Assembly (NCBI GenBank): GCA_947184155.2
Contig: CAMXCT020000113.1
Location: forward strand, 637,182-701,181
Direction of reading: 5' to 3'
Source of the DNA: Cladocopium goreaui
Lineage: Eukaryota; Sar; Dinophyceae; Suessiales; Symbiodiniaceae
DNA length: 64,000 nucleotides
Shown: piece by piece, positions 40,454-52,738 of the stretch
Position numbering within the stretch: the stretch's first letter is position 1
Layout of the letters: every line of letters starts with the position of its first letter
Translations under genes and position numbers: made by a program
The notes under the pieces: model-generated
Database searches by the model: none
Seen by the model: the letters and a program-made list of their open reading frames with translations, nothing else
What the model was told of the DNA's origin: nothing

Positions 40454-40645
40454 TTGCCCCTTGTTGATAGCCACAAGACTTTGTTCAGCTCTGCTCTCGA
40501 ATCTCTGCTGCTTCTGAAGCGATCCGCTGGTAGATGGGGCGTGCGTCAAGCAGTCTCTTCCAGCAACAGCCCTGGCAGCGAACGTCTAATCTCTCCTACA
40601 TTTGAGCATTTATCCTGTAGAAACAAGCAGATGATTGCAGTGTAG
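40454..40645 (+). CDS. Possible exon, hypothetical
   Basis: The frame reads DSHKTLFSSALESLLLLKRS, then a Ser-rich stretch and a stop at 40643-40645. Protein-like, but an overlapping - strand frame (40549 to 40301, ending KRLSAAFRKILEAFLKRC) is equally plausible, so strand is uncertain. Confidence 0.25.
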   Translation: MPLVDSHKTLFSSALESLLLLKRSAGRWGVRQAVSSSNSPGSERLISPTFEHLSCRNKQMIAV

Positions 40646-40687
40646 TTGGTCCAAATGGGTCCAGATTTGCAAATAAGACACCCAGCC

Positions 40688-43607
40688 TCACCCAGCCGCT
40701 CATTGCAACCAGCTCGCGACACACAGTTTCATCGAGCTCAGTCCCTCCAGACTCCAAATGCGACCAGCACAAAGCCATGGGGGCAATCTTTGAGAGGCAC
40801 CTGGGTCAGCCTCACTGGTGGTCATAGATGTCATAGCAGAAGCAGAAATCCACTTTTTTTTCAATCCATAGTGAAGTCACTGAAGTCTATCCATTTGTTG
40901 GCTTTTCACCTCCTGGAACAACATTCATCAAAAGTCGTTTAGGAGTTTAGGCGTTGGCACCGAGATATGAAAAACTATCTGATGAGCGATCATTTCCGAT
41001 GCAAACCGCTTAGCCGACATTTTTCTCATTAGATTATTGGTAAATTACTTGGCTGATCCATTTTTTTTCCATTCGAGCCATGGCCAAACCCCCAAAAATC
41101 CGCCAGGGAGACGCATGACACAGATGTGGGTGATGCGGCTTTGGCGGCGGTGAAGGCGCATGACCTTTGGCCCGACCCGCTGGGTTGTTGTGGATAGATG
41201 ATGTCTCTGGGAATGGATCAAAACCTATGGTTTTTCCCAATTTCTAGATGAAATTCTGGGGAATCATCCCCAAATGGCCGAACTTTTGAGGTTCATCATT
41301 TTTACTTTGAATCCAGATGGGGGGGGTGGGATGAACATCCAGTTACCAGGGTTTCAACCATGGGCCTCAGAGTTGGTCCGCGCTTATGGAAGACTCATCC
41401 AGGCAACAAGGAGGTTTCCTAAAATGGGGGGTACCCTGAAATCATTCATTTTTGTGATTTTCCATTATAAGCCATGCAGCTATTGGGGATCCCCCATAAG
41501 ATTTTGATGACAATTCCACCATTTCATCCGTTCTGTTCCAGGTAGCCAATGCTGTGGCGCACAAGCAGGCGAGCTATGCGTCGTGGGTGTATGCATCGGC
41601 ACTGCAAACATTGGATACACTCCATATCCTCTGGCAAACCTGGCAAGTGAGATTACCAGGTGAGATGTCCAATTGCCTGGTGAGATTGCTGGAGAATCAC
41701 TGTTGAAACATCGGCAGCAATGGTTTTCACTACTGACTTGAAGGGGAATTCTACAGGAAACCCCCAAAAAGATATAAAAAGATATCTTTGGATAAAGAAA
41801 TTAAGTCACTCTAGTGTTGGGTAGGAGTAACATGGGGTAACTATCCCAAATTGGCCTTAATTCAGATTGATGAATCAATATCATTGCTCCAGATACTTCA
41901 AACACTGGGGGTTCCTCCAACTTGTTGACAGCCAGGCAGCCTATGACATGGAGCTGGCCAAGCATGCCACGCATGCGGCACTGGAGATGGACAACACCCG
42001 GAGGCGCATTGTGTAGGCAGTTTGTCAAAGATGCTCCATATTGGTGAGGACTGGAACTTGTCTGGGTGAAACAAGGTCCCCAATTTTGGCTCAAATCTGT
42101 TTGGAACGCGTCCATCTCGGAAAAATCAGATACTAAGTACCTGGAAGATTGCCATGAAAGAACACATGTAGATGTGAGGAACATCGCCATCACAAGTGTT
42201 GGCAGATGGCATCCGAGTGTAGAAAAAATCGATCCCTTGTGCGATTCCATACCTGCGCTTTTTCGGCTGTTGATTGTGGTCTTTCTATCATAGCCTTGGG
42301 TGATGGTCCCTTTTCATCGGAAAAGATATGGGTCAAATGACCTTTGTTCCACTTACTGTAATTTTAAGAACGGGGATCACTTTCTGGAATGTATCCAACT
42401 GTTCGGGCAATTATTGAACACTGCATGTGCTTGAAATAGCAAGGCTTTTTTGGCATTCTATCTTGACAAAGGCATAAGATATATGGTGGAGTCTGACACT
42501 CTGATGCAAACAAGGATCATTTTGTTGGCCATTTGCTAAATGTTTGGTTTGGTCCATTTATCAGTTGCCGCACTTCCTTTTCTTGTCATGGTGGTTCCCC
42601 CCACAGATATCCACATGTACTGTATTTTAAAATATTTTAAATATCAACATCCAATCCACACCACAGCATTAGATGAACCCAACAGCACTTTTTTTGGAGA
42701 GTTTGGACAAAGACACGCCAGTATTTTAGACATCTTAGATAAACACACCTAAACTACACCTGGGGCTTCTCACCTCAAATGGGTTGTGTTAACCTTGGGT
42801 TTCTTTTCCCATCTTTTCCCCATTCCAAGTGTGTCGTCACGGTACGTTTTTGTAGCGCAGATTGGTGGAGCGCTACATCCTGGGAAACGATGTCCTGACC
42901 ATCAGCGATGTGGAACCCTTGGCGGGGCAGGTGGAGGCCTTGCGACGCTTGGATGGGATGGATTTCTGGGTGATGTTTCAACATGATAAATCAATGATAA
43001 ATCAATGATAAATCTATAATATCTATAAAACTATAAATCTACTATAAATCTACTATAAATCTACTATAAATCTATGAATCTGAATCTTCTCTAATCTCCT
43101 AATCAGAGTTGTTGGAGATTTAAAGGGAAACAAGGGAAACAGCCAATGTCCATGTCACCAAGCTGCCAGGGCGGTGGACCGCCAAACTACTCTGCCTTTC
43201 CGTATCCCTTGGAATCCGAAGGTTGGCCGACGCAGGGACCCCCAGCCATGTCGCAGAGGGTGGGGCCCAGCAGCTGTGTAGCTGAGGAACTATCCAGTAC
43301 CGGAGCCACCCACCCTGGACAAGGTATATCTCTTACCAGAGAAGGCCAGGGTTTGGGATGTGACATCGTCACTTTAGTGAAAATCTGAGGGTGCTGGAGA
43401 ATGCCCGACAGGTCAAAATTTAGTTTGTCCATTCAGTCCATTGATGCCATTGGTACCGCATTTTTATCCATACCCAGATGAAAGATTGAATCGGTGATTG
43501 CAACTGTTGCCACCCGGATTTGGTGCTGTCCAGACAAAAATTGCTTGGGCTCCGCTGCTGGTGGCAAACCCAGTGCCCCATCACCAAAAAGCCGCGTTGT
43601 TGGCCAT
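40688..43607 (+). CDS. Multi-exon gene of unknown function (seven phase-compatible exons)
   Basis: Exons: 1) about 40688/40698-40804 (AIFERHL); 2) 41124-41183 (AALAAVKAHDLWPDPL); 3) 41350-41402 (WASELVRAYGRLIQ); 4) 41542-41646/8 (AHKQASYASWVYASALQTL); 5) 41893-42012 (KHWGFLQLVDSQAAYDMELA); 6) 42861-42969 (RYILGNDVLTISDVEPLAGQ); 7) 43170-43323 (Pro/Ser/Gly-rich). An eighth, 43534-43607 (KNCLGSAAGGKPSAPSPK), fits phase too. Split codons complete correctly at each junction. The intron after exon 3 starts GC; that after exon 4 needs either a GA donor or an unseen exon. Exons 2-6 look alpha-helical, with a disordered tail. Neither domain nor start was recognised. Downstream, 43918-44106 (MLRHLPRLSRG...) continues in phase. 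Confidence 0.55.
42983..43078. repeat. AT-rich short tandem repeats in an intron
   Basis: TAAATCAATGA is repeated about three times, then CTACTATAAAT four times. It lies in the intron between the sixth and seventh predicted exons. Confidence 0.8.
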
Positions 43608-43917
43608 GTATGCAAACTGGTACTCATTAGCTTTTGGGTGGCAGCCCCCGTGCGGATGGACTGGTACTCATGCGGGATCCAGCTCATAACTTTGTTGGGG
43701 TGCCGGCACACATTTTTAGGCTTCAATGTTTTGATCTCATATTTTCGGAGCCGGCTGTATTTGGATACATACATGCCCAAATCGTTGAACATATCCAACT
43801 ATCCATATTGCCCCCAAACTAAACCAAGGTGATCTTTTGTGATGCACTCACCGGTGTTTGTCAAAATTTTCCAAGTTTCCTTGACTGGATGAAATTTCAT
43901 CTTTGATTTGACAGCAG

Positions 43918-44106
43918 ATGCTAAGGCATCTCCCCCGTCTGAGCCGCGGCGGGAACGCTTGGGAGCACATTTCTTGTAGCAGCGCAATCCAAGTGCTCAA
44001 AGTAGCACTCAAAATGGTCCTCCTCTTGGGGCTTCCCAAGACACATGATATTTGTTGTGCTGGTCAAAAAATTTGCGATGTTCTGTCCCAGGTGGTTCAA
44101 GGGTAA
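43918..44106 (+). CDS. Possible terminal exon of the 40.7-43.6 kb gene
   Basis: It follows TTTGACAGCAG. In the phase left by the previous exon it reads MLRHLPRLSRGGNAWEHIS and stops at 44104-44106. An alternative frame reads AKASPPSEPRRERLGAHFL and stops at 43977-43979; that composition better matches the Ser/Pro-rich preceding exon but needs a different phase. The choice is open. The last part overlaps the dispersed repeat 44100-44600. Confidence 0.3.
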   Translation: MLRHLPRLSRGGNAWEHISCSSAIQVLKVALKMVLLLGLPKTHDICCAGQKICDVLSQVVQG

Positions 44107-44600
44107 TCGACAGCAAATCATGGTTTCTACCAACAAACACAGGGCGTTCGAGCCATTTTGGGCACAAGGTGAACTGCAAGATTGAGTGGCAAAGAGGGAT
44201 ATGCTTTCCGGTGCCTTCTTGTTTCTGTCGATAGGGTGAGGTGTAGATAGGGTAGCCACTTTTCATGGTGGCCAATTCTCTCGGAAAACATCTCGACAAA
44301 AAATATGATGAGTGCACAGAGGAGTGCAATCTCTCGATTCCTTTTTGATTCTAAGGACCAGGATTGTCTTGTTGCTTGACCCAAGTTGGTACCCGTACCC
44401 AGTTGTTGTGTGCAGCATGGGTTCCATTCAAAAGCCAGCAAACTCTAAAATTTGACAAGGAGAGATTTCAAGGGTTCCGAATTTGTGCAGTTTGACCCCA
44501 GTCTAGGTTAGTTTGCATGGACAGGAGGACTAGAATCGGGATCTCGTTCATGTCCACTATGTTTACTTATGTTTGGATACAGATGCTGCTATTCACTTGA
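44105..44600 (+). repeat. Dispersed duplicate of 62710-63235
   Basis: Shared blocks in direct orientation include TAATCGACAGCAAA, GAGTGGCAAAG, GGGTAGCCACT, GAGTGCACAGAG and CAGCATGGGTTCCATTCAAA. Similarity is high but with many substitutions and small indels. No function is seen. Confidence 0.7.
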
Positions 44601-44870
44601 TTTAATTAGAGTGTGCAAGAAGTACAAGTGCCTAGCAGCCACGGCCTAGCAGATCTAAGAACATTTGCAGCATGGATGACAAGACTCATACTTTGAATGT
44701 ATGAAAACAACCCCTGGACGTATTTGCATCTCCTCATTTTGAACTTTATATTTTTGCACTTCCTTCAATCCGGTTTCTACTCTGTGGAGGTACGCAGCTG
44801 TCAATATTTTGCATCAACTGTGCAGCGGAACTAAGATTTCAATTGACTTCAAGAATTGTTTTTACTGTAG

Positions 44871-44961
44871 AAGCTGGGCGGCATTGCAAGCCGCTGCCAT
44901 GACTCTGGTCGATTGCATTGCTGAGTGTGCTCAACTGAGAAAGCCCCTACGCAGCAGTTAA
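44871..44961 (+). CDS. Probable terminal exon, hypothetical
   Basis: After a TTTTTACTGTAG acceptor-like site, one frame reads SWAALQAAAMTLVDCIAEC, AQLRKPLRSS and stops at 44959-44961. GC-richer than its surround, with helix-like Ala/Leu periodicity. The upstream exon is not identified. Confidence 0.4.
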
Positions 44962-45340
44962 TGGCAAACAAAATGCCAGGTGTGATCCAAAAAGTTACAC
45001 AGACAGCCTTTTTTCATGGACGGTATGACAATCAGAACTATGAACATACCCAAAGTCAGCATAACTTAACTAGCAGCTGCGTCCCAAGCAGATGTGGATT
45101 TTTTCACCACCTGCCAGGTGAGGGTGTGTGAGGGTGTCTAGATTTTAACAAAGGGTGCTACTGATGCTTCTCCTGCTCCTCTTCCCCGTCTCTCCTTCCT
45201 GTGTCATCTCTGCCCGTCGGGATGCTGTGGGCCACGCCTGGACTCGATGGTCATATCGCGAGCTCCGGTGGCGGTGGAGTGTGCCTGGACCGGACCACCA
45301 TATCGCGAGCTCAGGGGGTTGTGGAGTGGGCGTGGACCCG

Positions 45341-45448
45341 ACAGATAGAATGCCAGTTAGAATGCCAGATAGAATGTCAGAATAGATGGCAGATAGAATG
45401 TCAGAGCCATAAATACTTCCAGATGGTATGTCAGAAACCATGTCAGAA
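45341..45448. repeat. Degenerate tandem repeat AGATAGAATGYCAG
   Basis: About five to six imperfect copies of a 14-18-bp unit (AGATAGAATGCCAG/AGATAGAATGTCAG). Just upstream, CATATCGCGAGCTC occurs twice (about 45252 and 45299). Non-coding. A Leu-rich signal-peptide-like frame at 45164-45220 (MLLLLLFPVSPSCVISA) is noted, but it runs into the repeat. Confidence 0.6.
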
Positions 45449-46368
45449 GAGTGTGTAAGGGTGGGGATCACTCGAAGAAAGTTTTTTTTTGCAGTCGAGC
45501 ACATTGACGTTTTGATGTTTGGGTTTGGTTGCCGAAGGGAGACTGCCGAGAGCGACAAGAATGTGGTGTTCCTTGAGATTCGACCAAACATCCTTTGTGT
45601 GTCTGCATCAGATTTGATCAGCCGTTGTGGCCGTGCTTAGAATCTGTCTCCATGTGAGCAACGCTGAGATTCTTGGAACAGCACAGAGGTTTGCAACAGC
45701 AGCGCCCATAAAGGAGTGCAGTAATGAACCCCTAAAAATCATCACAGGCGTCAGAACTGTAGTTAATTTCCGGGCAAAATCCAGGAAAATGGGCAGTTGT
45801 AACCCCTTCAGTATACATCAAGGCCTTGTGGCTCAATTCAGAGTTGACAACCAATGTTTTCTGGGTAAAATACATGATCGTCACCTCAAATGTTCAAGAT
45901 ATATGCTGTGATTGGAGTTTCAAGACGTCACTTTTTGAAGGTGAGATCTACTTTGGTTTGCGGTTGCCAGTTTGTAGTTGTGCTTGTACAATTTCGACAC
46001 TTCTGTTTTCTTGTAAAATGATTTTGATTGCAATGACTGAAGTGCTCCAAATCCCTCAACTTGAGGACTCTCGGCTGACATCTGAAGCAACAGATGGTTG
46101 ACTTCGGGTGCATGAAGGACCTTATTGGCACATTTGCGATGTTGGATGACATGCAATGCCTACGCCACTTGGCAACCATTTAATTTGCCCCAACCGTTTT
46201 CCTCTATGTTCACCTTTCTCCAAATAGTCTGCCTTGTGAATTCTACATGCCATCTTCTCTACACAACCACATATCTGCCTCAGGGCAGAGTCGGGAAGGA
46301 TCTTGTGGTGTGTCAGTGTAGTCTTCAAGTGGTTCGACCTTTCGATTTTTTTTTGACTTGGCTCGCAG

Positions 46369-46461
46369 GTGACCACGGGGACTTGCGCAGTGTGTCAGGA
46401 ACCTGTAGAGGATCCCTTTCAGCAATTGCCAAGAAGTTCCGTGTGTCGGTGTGGAAACTGA
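46369..46461 (+). CDS. Probable terminal exon with a Cys-rich (zinc-type) end
   Basis: A strong acceptor (T-run then GGCTCGCAG) precedes a frame reading TCAVCQEPVEDPFQQLP, then VCRCGN and a stop at 46459-46461. C-x2-C...C-x-C would suit a small zinc site. The preceding exon was not found. Confidence 0.4.
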   Translation: MTTGTCAVCQEPVEDPFQQLPRSSVCRCGN

Positions 46462-46588
46462 AAGCTTCTGTCACGTGACATGAAACCTCAAGAACATTTT
46501 GAAGGCATTTTCGCCAAGATTTTAGCTGTCTTGAGCCAAAGTTTCAGGGTGAAATTTTGAATGCTAAGCCGAAGTTCAGTGGTTGAAA

Positions 46589-47660
46589 TCATGGCCTCCT
46601 TGAAAAACCCATGCAGCATACAGCATCAACCGCGCTAAAGGACCCAAGTGATAAAGTTTCTTCGTTTGTTGGACAGCTTGAGCAAGTGAAATTAGTGACT
46701 TGTCGTTCCACTTCAGATGGTTCGCGGAATGACTGTGTTCCAACACCATCTACGGCCTCAGATGTGATGCAACCGAATTCCAAAGCCACGACTTGCAGAC
46801 TCGGACGACATTCTGCACCAGAAATTGTAAAGGTTGCACAATTCAGCATAGGAGGAGATGACTGTGGGAATGCTTCAGCCACTTCATCCATGATTCCCAG
46901 TGCGACCAGTCCCCCTTCCGCCTGCTTCTTCGAACCAGGCTTGGCAGATAGCTCATAATTGGCAAAATCAAAGGACTCAAAGGACTTGACAACTGTCCAA
47001 GGGTTTTCTGTGAAACGTTTAAAGTCAACTTGGCTGAATTTCACATCCCAAGTAATCAAACTCTATTGATTGGAAGGTATCGTGTCTTTTCTCATAGATG
47101 TTCACAGGAGATGAGACCGTGTCGGATTTACTCGGGTTAATCGGTTAATCCCAGTTTAGATGCACCATAAGACTCTGTCACCGGGGCGTGCTTGTGAGCT
47201 GCATGCCGAAAAAATCACAGCTTGTTCGTAGTCAATAGCAGACTACATGAGATGGTCAGAAAATGACATGCCGTACTTATGAAAAATATCGAAGGATACG
47301 AACAGAGATTCTGATCTCACGGCTGCAAGCTGTTTCCCATGCAGAGATCCCATCTGGTTTCCAAGTTGACAACTAGTTATTCCCCTTATTGTCACGCCTG
47401 ATTTGCGCGCCCGCATCATTTGCATTCCAGTGAACAAATCTTCCGATTTCGCGCCTTGGGCGATGCACTGACGACCTGCTTCAACTGGCTCCCTTTGAAG
47501 CTTCCCGCAAACTTTTGCTAGTGGCCCAGCGCAAATGTCTTTTTCCGGCCACAGCCTCTTCTTGGGAACCATACTCAGTAACCACACTGCCATTGACCAA
47601 ATGCTCTGAGTACTTTGTTTCAGGCTTCTTTCTCTGCAAGCCGTGCTACTTGTCTTCAAG
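46589..47660 (-). pseudogene. Hypothetical protein gene fragment, paralogous to 61190-61790
   Basis: Protein-like - strand frames: 47660-47243 (KRLWPEKDICAGPLAKVCGK, ITSCQLGNQMGSLHGKQLAA, SLFVSFDIFHKYGMSF) and 47059-46589 (TWDVKFSQVDFKRF, FDFANYELSAKP). The duplicate at 61190-61790 keeps the SLI.WD.KF..VDF and NYELSA words but lacks ~20 residues between them. Stops lie between the frames. It could be a spliced gene or a pseudogene. No domain recognised. Confidence 0.35.
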
Positions 47661-48579
47661 CCATTGAGGCAGGCACTCTTCCGGGTCCACTCACAATCCC
47701 CGACACCTAAGACCTTAAGATAGGTTAGACCAAAGACGCCAGTTGCAAGCGGAAGACGGATTTACCATTCAAGCAGCGTGCGTATTCTTAGGACTTGGAG
47801 GTACGGATAGTTCCATTTCCGTACGTGCAAAGTTCGAGCTGAAAGTTGTGCGGAGCCGCTGCGAAGCGATGAGAGGAGGCACTCGTGTGTCTCACGCATG
47901 CAATGCAAGTGAATACTGCTTGACTAACGTTGGATTGGGTCGATGCGTGGGAACATGTTGGTCCTTTGGCCACATGGTTGTTGGTCACTGCCTTCACGGT
48001 GCTGAATTCTTGCGGGGTGCAGGGCTTGGCCCAGTCCGTCCCTGACGCAGTCCGTTATGGGATGCACATGTGGCACAGACCAGGCTTGTCTCCAATGTGG
48101 ACATGGCACTGCCTGCATGGTCATGCTGGAATGATTGGAATGATTGGAATGTGTCCCAATGGTATCCCAATGGTTTCCTTGTCAAGTCAGTGGAGACCTT
48201 CCGAAATCAAGCACGTCAGGAACGAGGGCAGAACCATGGCCAGGGTTTTGCTGATTGCATGATCTTGCTTTTGTGAAGGCTTTGACAGGGCCCCGGGCAA
48301 GCTGCAATGACAGGTTTGATGATGCCATTGCCGCAGTACCAGTGTTGACCGCTCTGGTGGTAAGTCGGTCCTTGAACCCTCCTGCCCCTGTGAACCTGTC
48401 AGCGGCCACTTGCCTCCAAATATGTCCTACAGGCTTGTGCAATCTATGCAAGACCAGCTGCCTACTGTTACCTCCCAGTTACCAATTATTGGTTGGTCGG
48501 TTCAGTGAACTGGTGTAGACTTCGCCGTGTTGATGTTGTGGACTACGGAAGACACGCAACTCTCCTAGTCGCTTAGCCA
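47661..48579. other. No firm gene
   Basis: A + strand frame at about 48300-48470 (DDAIAAVPVLTALVVSRSLN, then a short Cys cluster) is protein-like but isolated. GGAATGATTGGAATGATTGGAATG near 48130 is a short tandem repeat. Nothing further is supported. Confidence 0.3.
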
Positions 48580-51500
48580 GATTTTATCATTCTGGACAAG
48601 CTATGCCTGTGCAGAAAGCTTTTCGTCGAAGAAATAGCGAAGTGACTGCGGTTGGAGTCGAGATGACGGTGATGATTACTGTAACCACAATTGGCTGCCG
48701 ACTGCAAAGCTTTGCAGGCTGCAGAGGGCTTGAAATAGGATGCACGCATGGTAGGCACAAAGGCAAGAGGTTTTGCGCGGTTTCATTTATGAAAGGGAAG
48801 CTCATTCACATGTAAAATCATTTGGGTGTGCAACGCATTACATAGCTCAAACGGCACGAGGTAAATTCGCCCTTCAACCAGATTGTGCCTCGTGGATACA
48901 TGACAGCAACCAGAAAATAGGAACTGGGTTTAATGCGATCCTGGCCAGACAGTGCACTTGTCAGACAAGTTTGAACTAAAAATCTCAAGCTGGGGTGGAG
49001 ACACGACTTCCATTTTTGTCTAATTTTTGTTTTTGGCTAGTGTTGGTGCAGTAAAGAATGTCTATTCTATGCAAACATTCACGACACGCAAGCACTGATG
49101 AGCCGAACAAGTTCACATCTCTTTGCGAACTTGTCCAGCTTATTCCTTTGCTGTTGTGGTTGCCTTCGCTTCACAGACATTGGTTCTTGAAGCAAAAAAT
49201 GCAAGTGTTAGGTGATCCAGTTGCCAAAGACTGCTGACTCCATGCAAGGGTTCATCGCTTGAATGGCTAGACCTTAAAAGGGCTAGACTTCGCCCTGTTG
49301 TCGTTCCCGATTAGCAAGACACGGAACTATCCTAGGCGCTTAGCCAGATTTTCTCTCTCGGAACGAGGTATGTTTACTATCCTAGACCTTCTCGGAAGAA
49401 ATAGCGAAGTGACTGCAGTTGGCTTGAAATAGGATGCGCGCATGGCAGGAAAAAGGGCCAGAGGTTTTGAGCGGTTTCATTTGTAAAAGGGAAGCTCATT
49501 GACATGCAAAATCATTTGGCCGCGCAACGGATTACATAGCTCAAACAGCAAGAGGTCAATTCACCCTTCAACCAGATTGTGCCTCGTGGATACATGACAG
49601 CAAGCAGAAAATGGGAGGGTTTACCGCGATCCTGGCCAGACAGTGCAATAGTGAGACAAATTTGAACTAAAGATCCCAGCCTGAGGGTGAAAGGCAAGAT
49701 TCCCCTGTTTGTTTTTGAAATTATATCGTGCCCCCTTTTTTAAAAAGTTGAAGGTGTAAGGTCTGTTAGGTGAGCAAAGACTGTTGACTCCATGCGAGGG
49801 ATCGCCGCTTAACTGGCTAGACCTTGACTTAAAAGGGCTAGACTTTGCTCCGTTGACGTTCCAGATTATGGAAGACATGGAACTCTCTTAATCGCTTAGC
49901 CAGATTTTCTCATTCTGGATAAGCTTTGCCTGTGCAGAAAGCTTTTCGTCGAAGAAATAGTGTGACTGCGGTTGGAGTCGAGACAATGTTGATGCTTGCT
50001 CTCTCCACAATTGGCTGCCGACTGCAGACTTTTGCAGGCTGCAGCGAGATTGAAATAGGATGCACGCATGGTAGGAAAAAGGCCAGAGGTTTTGCGCGGT
50101 TTCATTTATGAAAGGGAAGCTCATTCACATGTAAAATCATTTGGCCGCGCAACGGATTACATAGCTCAAACAGCAAGAGGTCAATTCACCCTTCAACCAG
50201 ATTGTGCCTCGTGGATACATGACAGCAAGCAGAAAATGGGAGGGTTTACCGCGATCCTGGCCAGACAGTGCAATAGTGAGACAAATTTGAACTAAAGATC
50301 CCAGCCTGAGGGTGAAAGGCAAGATTCCCCTGTTTGTTTTTGAAATTATATCGTGCCCCCTTTTTTAAAAAGTTGAAGGTGTAAGGTCTGTTAGGTGAGC
50401 AAAGACTGTTGACTCCATGCGAGGGATCGCCGCTTGACTGTCTAGACCTTGACTTAAAAGGGCTAGACTTTGCTCCGTTGACGTTCCAGATTATGGAAGA
50501 CATGGAACTCTCTTAATCGCTTAGCCAGATTTTCTCATTCTGGATAAGCTTTGCCTGTGCAGAAAGCTTTTCGTCGAAGAAATAGTGTGACTGCGGTTGG
50601 AGTCGAGACAATGTTGATGCTTGCTCTCTCCACAATTGGCTGCCGACTGCAGACTTTTGCAGGCTGCAGCGAGATTGAAATAGGATGCACGCATGGTAGG
50701 AAAAAGGCCAGAGGTTTTGCGCGGTTTCATGTGTGAAAAGGAAGCTCATTGATGGGTTGAGTATTTTCCCTTTCTGTTTTGGTCCTTTCCCTTCTCTGCT
50801 GTCCTTTCCTTCCCAGTTTGGTATTTCCCGTTCCCATCAGGTCTTTACCTTCCAAAAACTCGGTATTTTCCCTTCCCATCAAGTTTTTAACTTCCGTCAT
50901 TGACATGTAAAATCATTTGGGTGTGCAACGCAGTACATAGCTCAAACAGCAAGAGGTCAATTCACCCTTCAACCAGATTTTGCCTCGTGGATACATGAAA
51001 GCAAGCAGAAAATGAGACTTGGGTTTAATGCGATCATAGCCAGACAGTGCGATTGTCAGACAAATTTAAGGGAAAATGAGACCTGGGTTTAATGCGATCA
51101 TTGCCAGACAGTGCAATTGTCAGACAAATTTGAACTAAAGATCCCAGCCTGAGGGACATGTAAAATCACTTGGGTGTGCAACGCATTACATAGGTCAATT
51201 CACCCTTAAACCAGATTTTGCCTCACGGATACATGAAAGCAAGCAGAAAATGAGACTTGGGTTTCATGCGATCATAGCCAGACAGTGCGATTGTCAGACA
51301 AATTTAAGGGGAAATGAGACCTGGGTTTAATGCGATCATTACCAGAGTGCAATTGTCAGGCAAATTTGAACTAAAGATCCCAGCCTGAGGGTGAAAGGCA
51401 AGATTCCCCTGTTTGTTTTTGAAATTATATCGTGCCCCCTTGTTCAACAAGTTGAAGGTGTTAGGTCTGTTAGGTGAGCTAGTTGCCAAAGACTGTTGAC

Positions 51501-52530
51501 TCCATCCATGCAAGGGATCGTCGCTCAACTGGCTAGACCTCGACTTAAAAGGGCTAGACTTCGCCCTGTTGACTTTCCAGATCTTGGAAGACAATGGAGC
51601 TGAATTTGGGGCATGGCTGGAATGGCTGGGCTAGTTTCCTCTCCGGCTTGTCTTCATGCATGAACTCAAGCTGTACAGCTTTGCAGAAATAGTGTGACCG
51701 TGGTTGGAGTTGAGATGAGAGTACTCGTAGTATGCTGTTTATTGAAGCCAAAACTGATCGCACGGCTGGCCATGAATGGCGAGAAACCGGCTTGCAAGGC
51801 CGTTTCAGTTTCAAATTCAACTTGCCACCTAGGCAAAATACCAAACCCATCAATGAGCCACCTGAGGTATATTGCCCCCGGCAAAGCTGACACAGATATT
51901 TACGCCCCCTCTTCAAGGGTCATAGTGTGAGTGCAATGCAGGTTGGGCTGCATGCCAGAACCAGAAACAACAACCCCACCAGTGCACCGGAGCGCCATGG
52001 ACACTTTCAGCTTCTCAAGCTTCATATAATATTTCAATTCGCACCCGCACAAAATACATTTGAGGTTTTGAGAAACCAAGCAGAAAATGAGACTTGGGTT
52101 TCATGCGATCATAGCCAGACAGTGCGATTGTCAGACAAATTTAAGGGGAAATGAGACCTGGGTTTAATGCGATCATTACCAGACAGTGCAATTGTCAGGC
52201 AAATTTGAACTAAAGATCCCAGCCTGAGGGTGAAAGGCAAGATTCCCCTGTTTGTTTTTGAAATTATATCGTGCCCCCTTGTTTAAAAAGTTGAAGGTGT
52301 AAGGTCTGTTAGGTGAGCTAGTTGCCAAAGACTGTTGACTCCATCCATGCAAGGGATCGTCGCTTAACTGGCTAGACCTTGACTTAAAAGGGCTACACTT
52401 GCCCTGTTGACTTTCCAGATCTTGGAAGACAATGGAGCTGAATTTGGGGGCATGGCTGGAATGGCTGGGCTAGTTTCCTCTTCGGCTTGTCTTCATGCAT
52501 GAACTCAAGCTGTACAGCTTTGCATTTTCT
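48580..52530. repeat. Tandem satellite-like array, ~625-bp basic unit
   Basis: Two near-identical 625-bp copies lie head to tail at about 49495-50119 and 50120-50744. Diverged or rearranged copies lie at about 48590-48980, 49300-49500, 50900-51600 and 52080-52530. Landmarks repeated in each: TGTGCAGAAAGCTTTTCGTC, CAGATTGTGCCTCGTGGATA, CCAGACAGTGCAAT, AAAGATCCCAGCCTGAGGGT and GAAATTATATCGTGCCCCC. Within 50900-51370 a ~110-bp subunit (AAAATGAGACYTGGGTTT) is itself multiplied. The identical short frames repeated every 625 bp reflect duplication, not genes. Confidence 0.85.
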
Positions 52531-52738
52531 GGTTTGGAAACAGCTGCAAAGACAAATTTCCATGTCCTGCCCTTCTAATGCAGGAACCCTTCTTGAAAAA
52601 AGACGGGTGCGTGGTTGGGCACTTGGTTGTTGGATGGCTGGAAGTTAGCTAAATGACCTGGCATGCCTTGCTCATTGTAGCTATTTCTGCCACAAAGAGT
52701 AGTTGTGGTGATCAAGTGACCCAAACTGGGCAGAATCT

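Noticed and set aside
49512-50749. Pairs of identical 60-85-residue ORFs
   Set aside because: Caused by the 625-bp tandem duplication; no start context, motif or conservation in diverged units.
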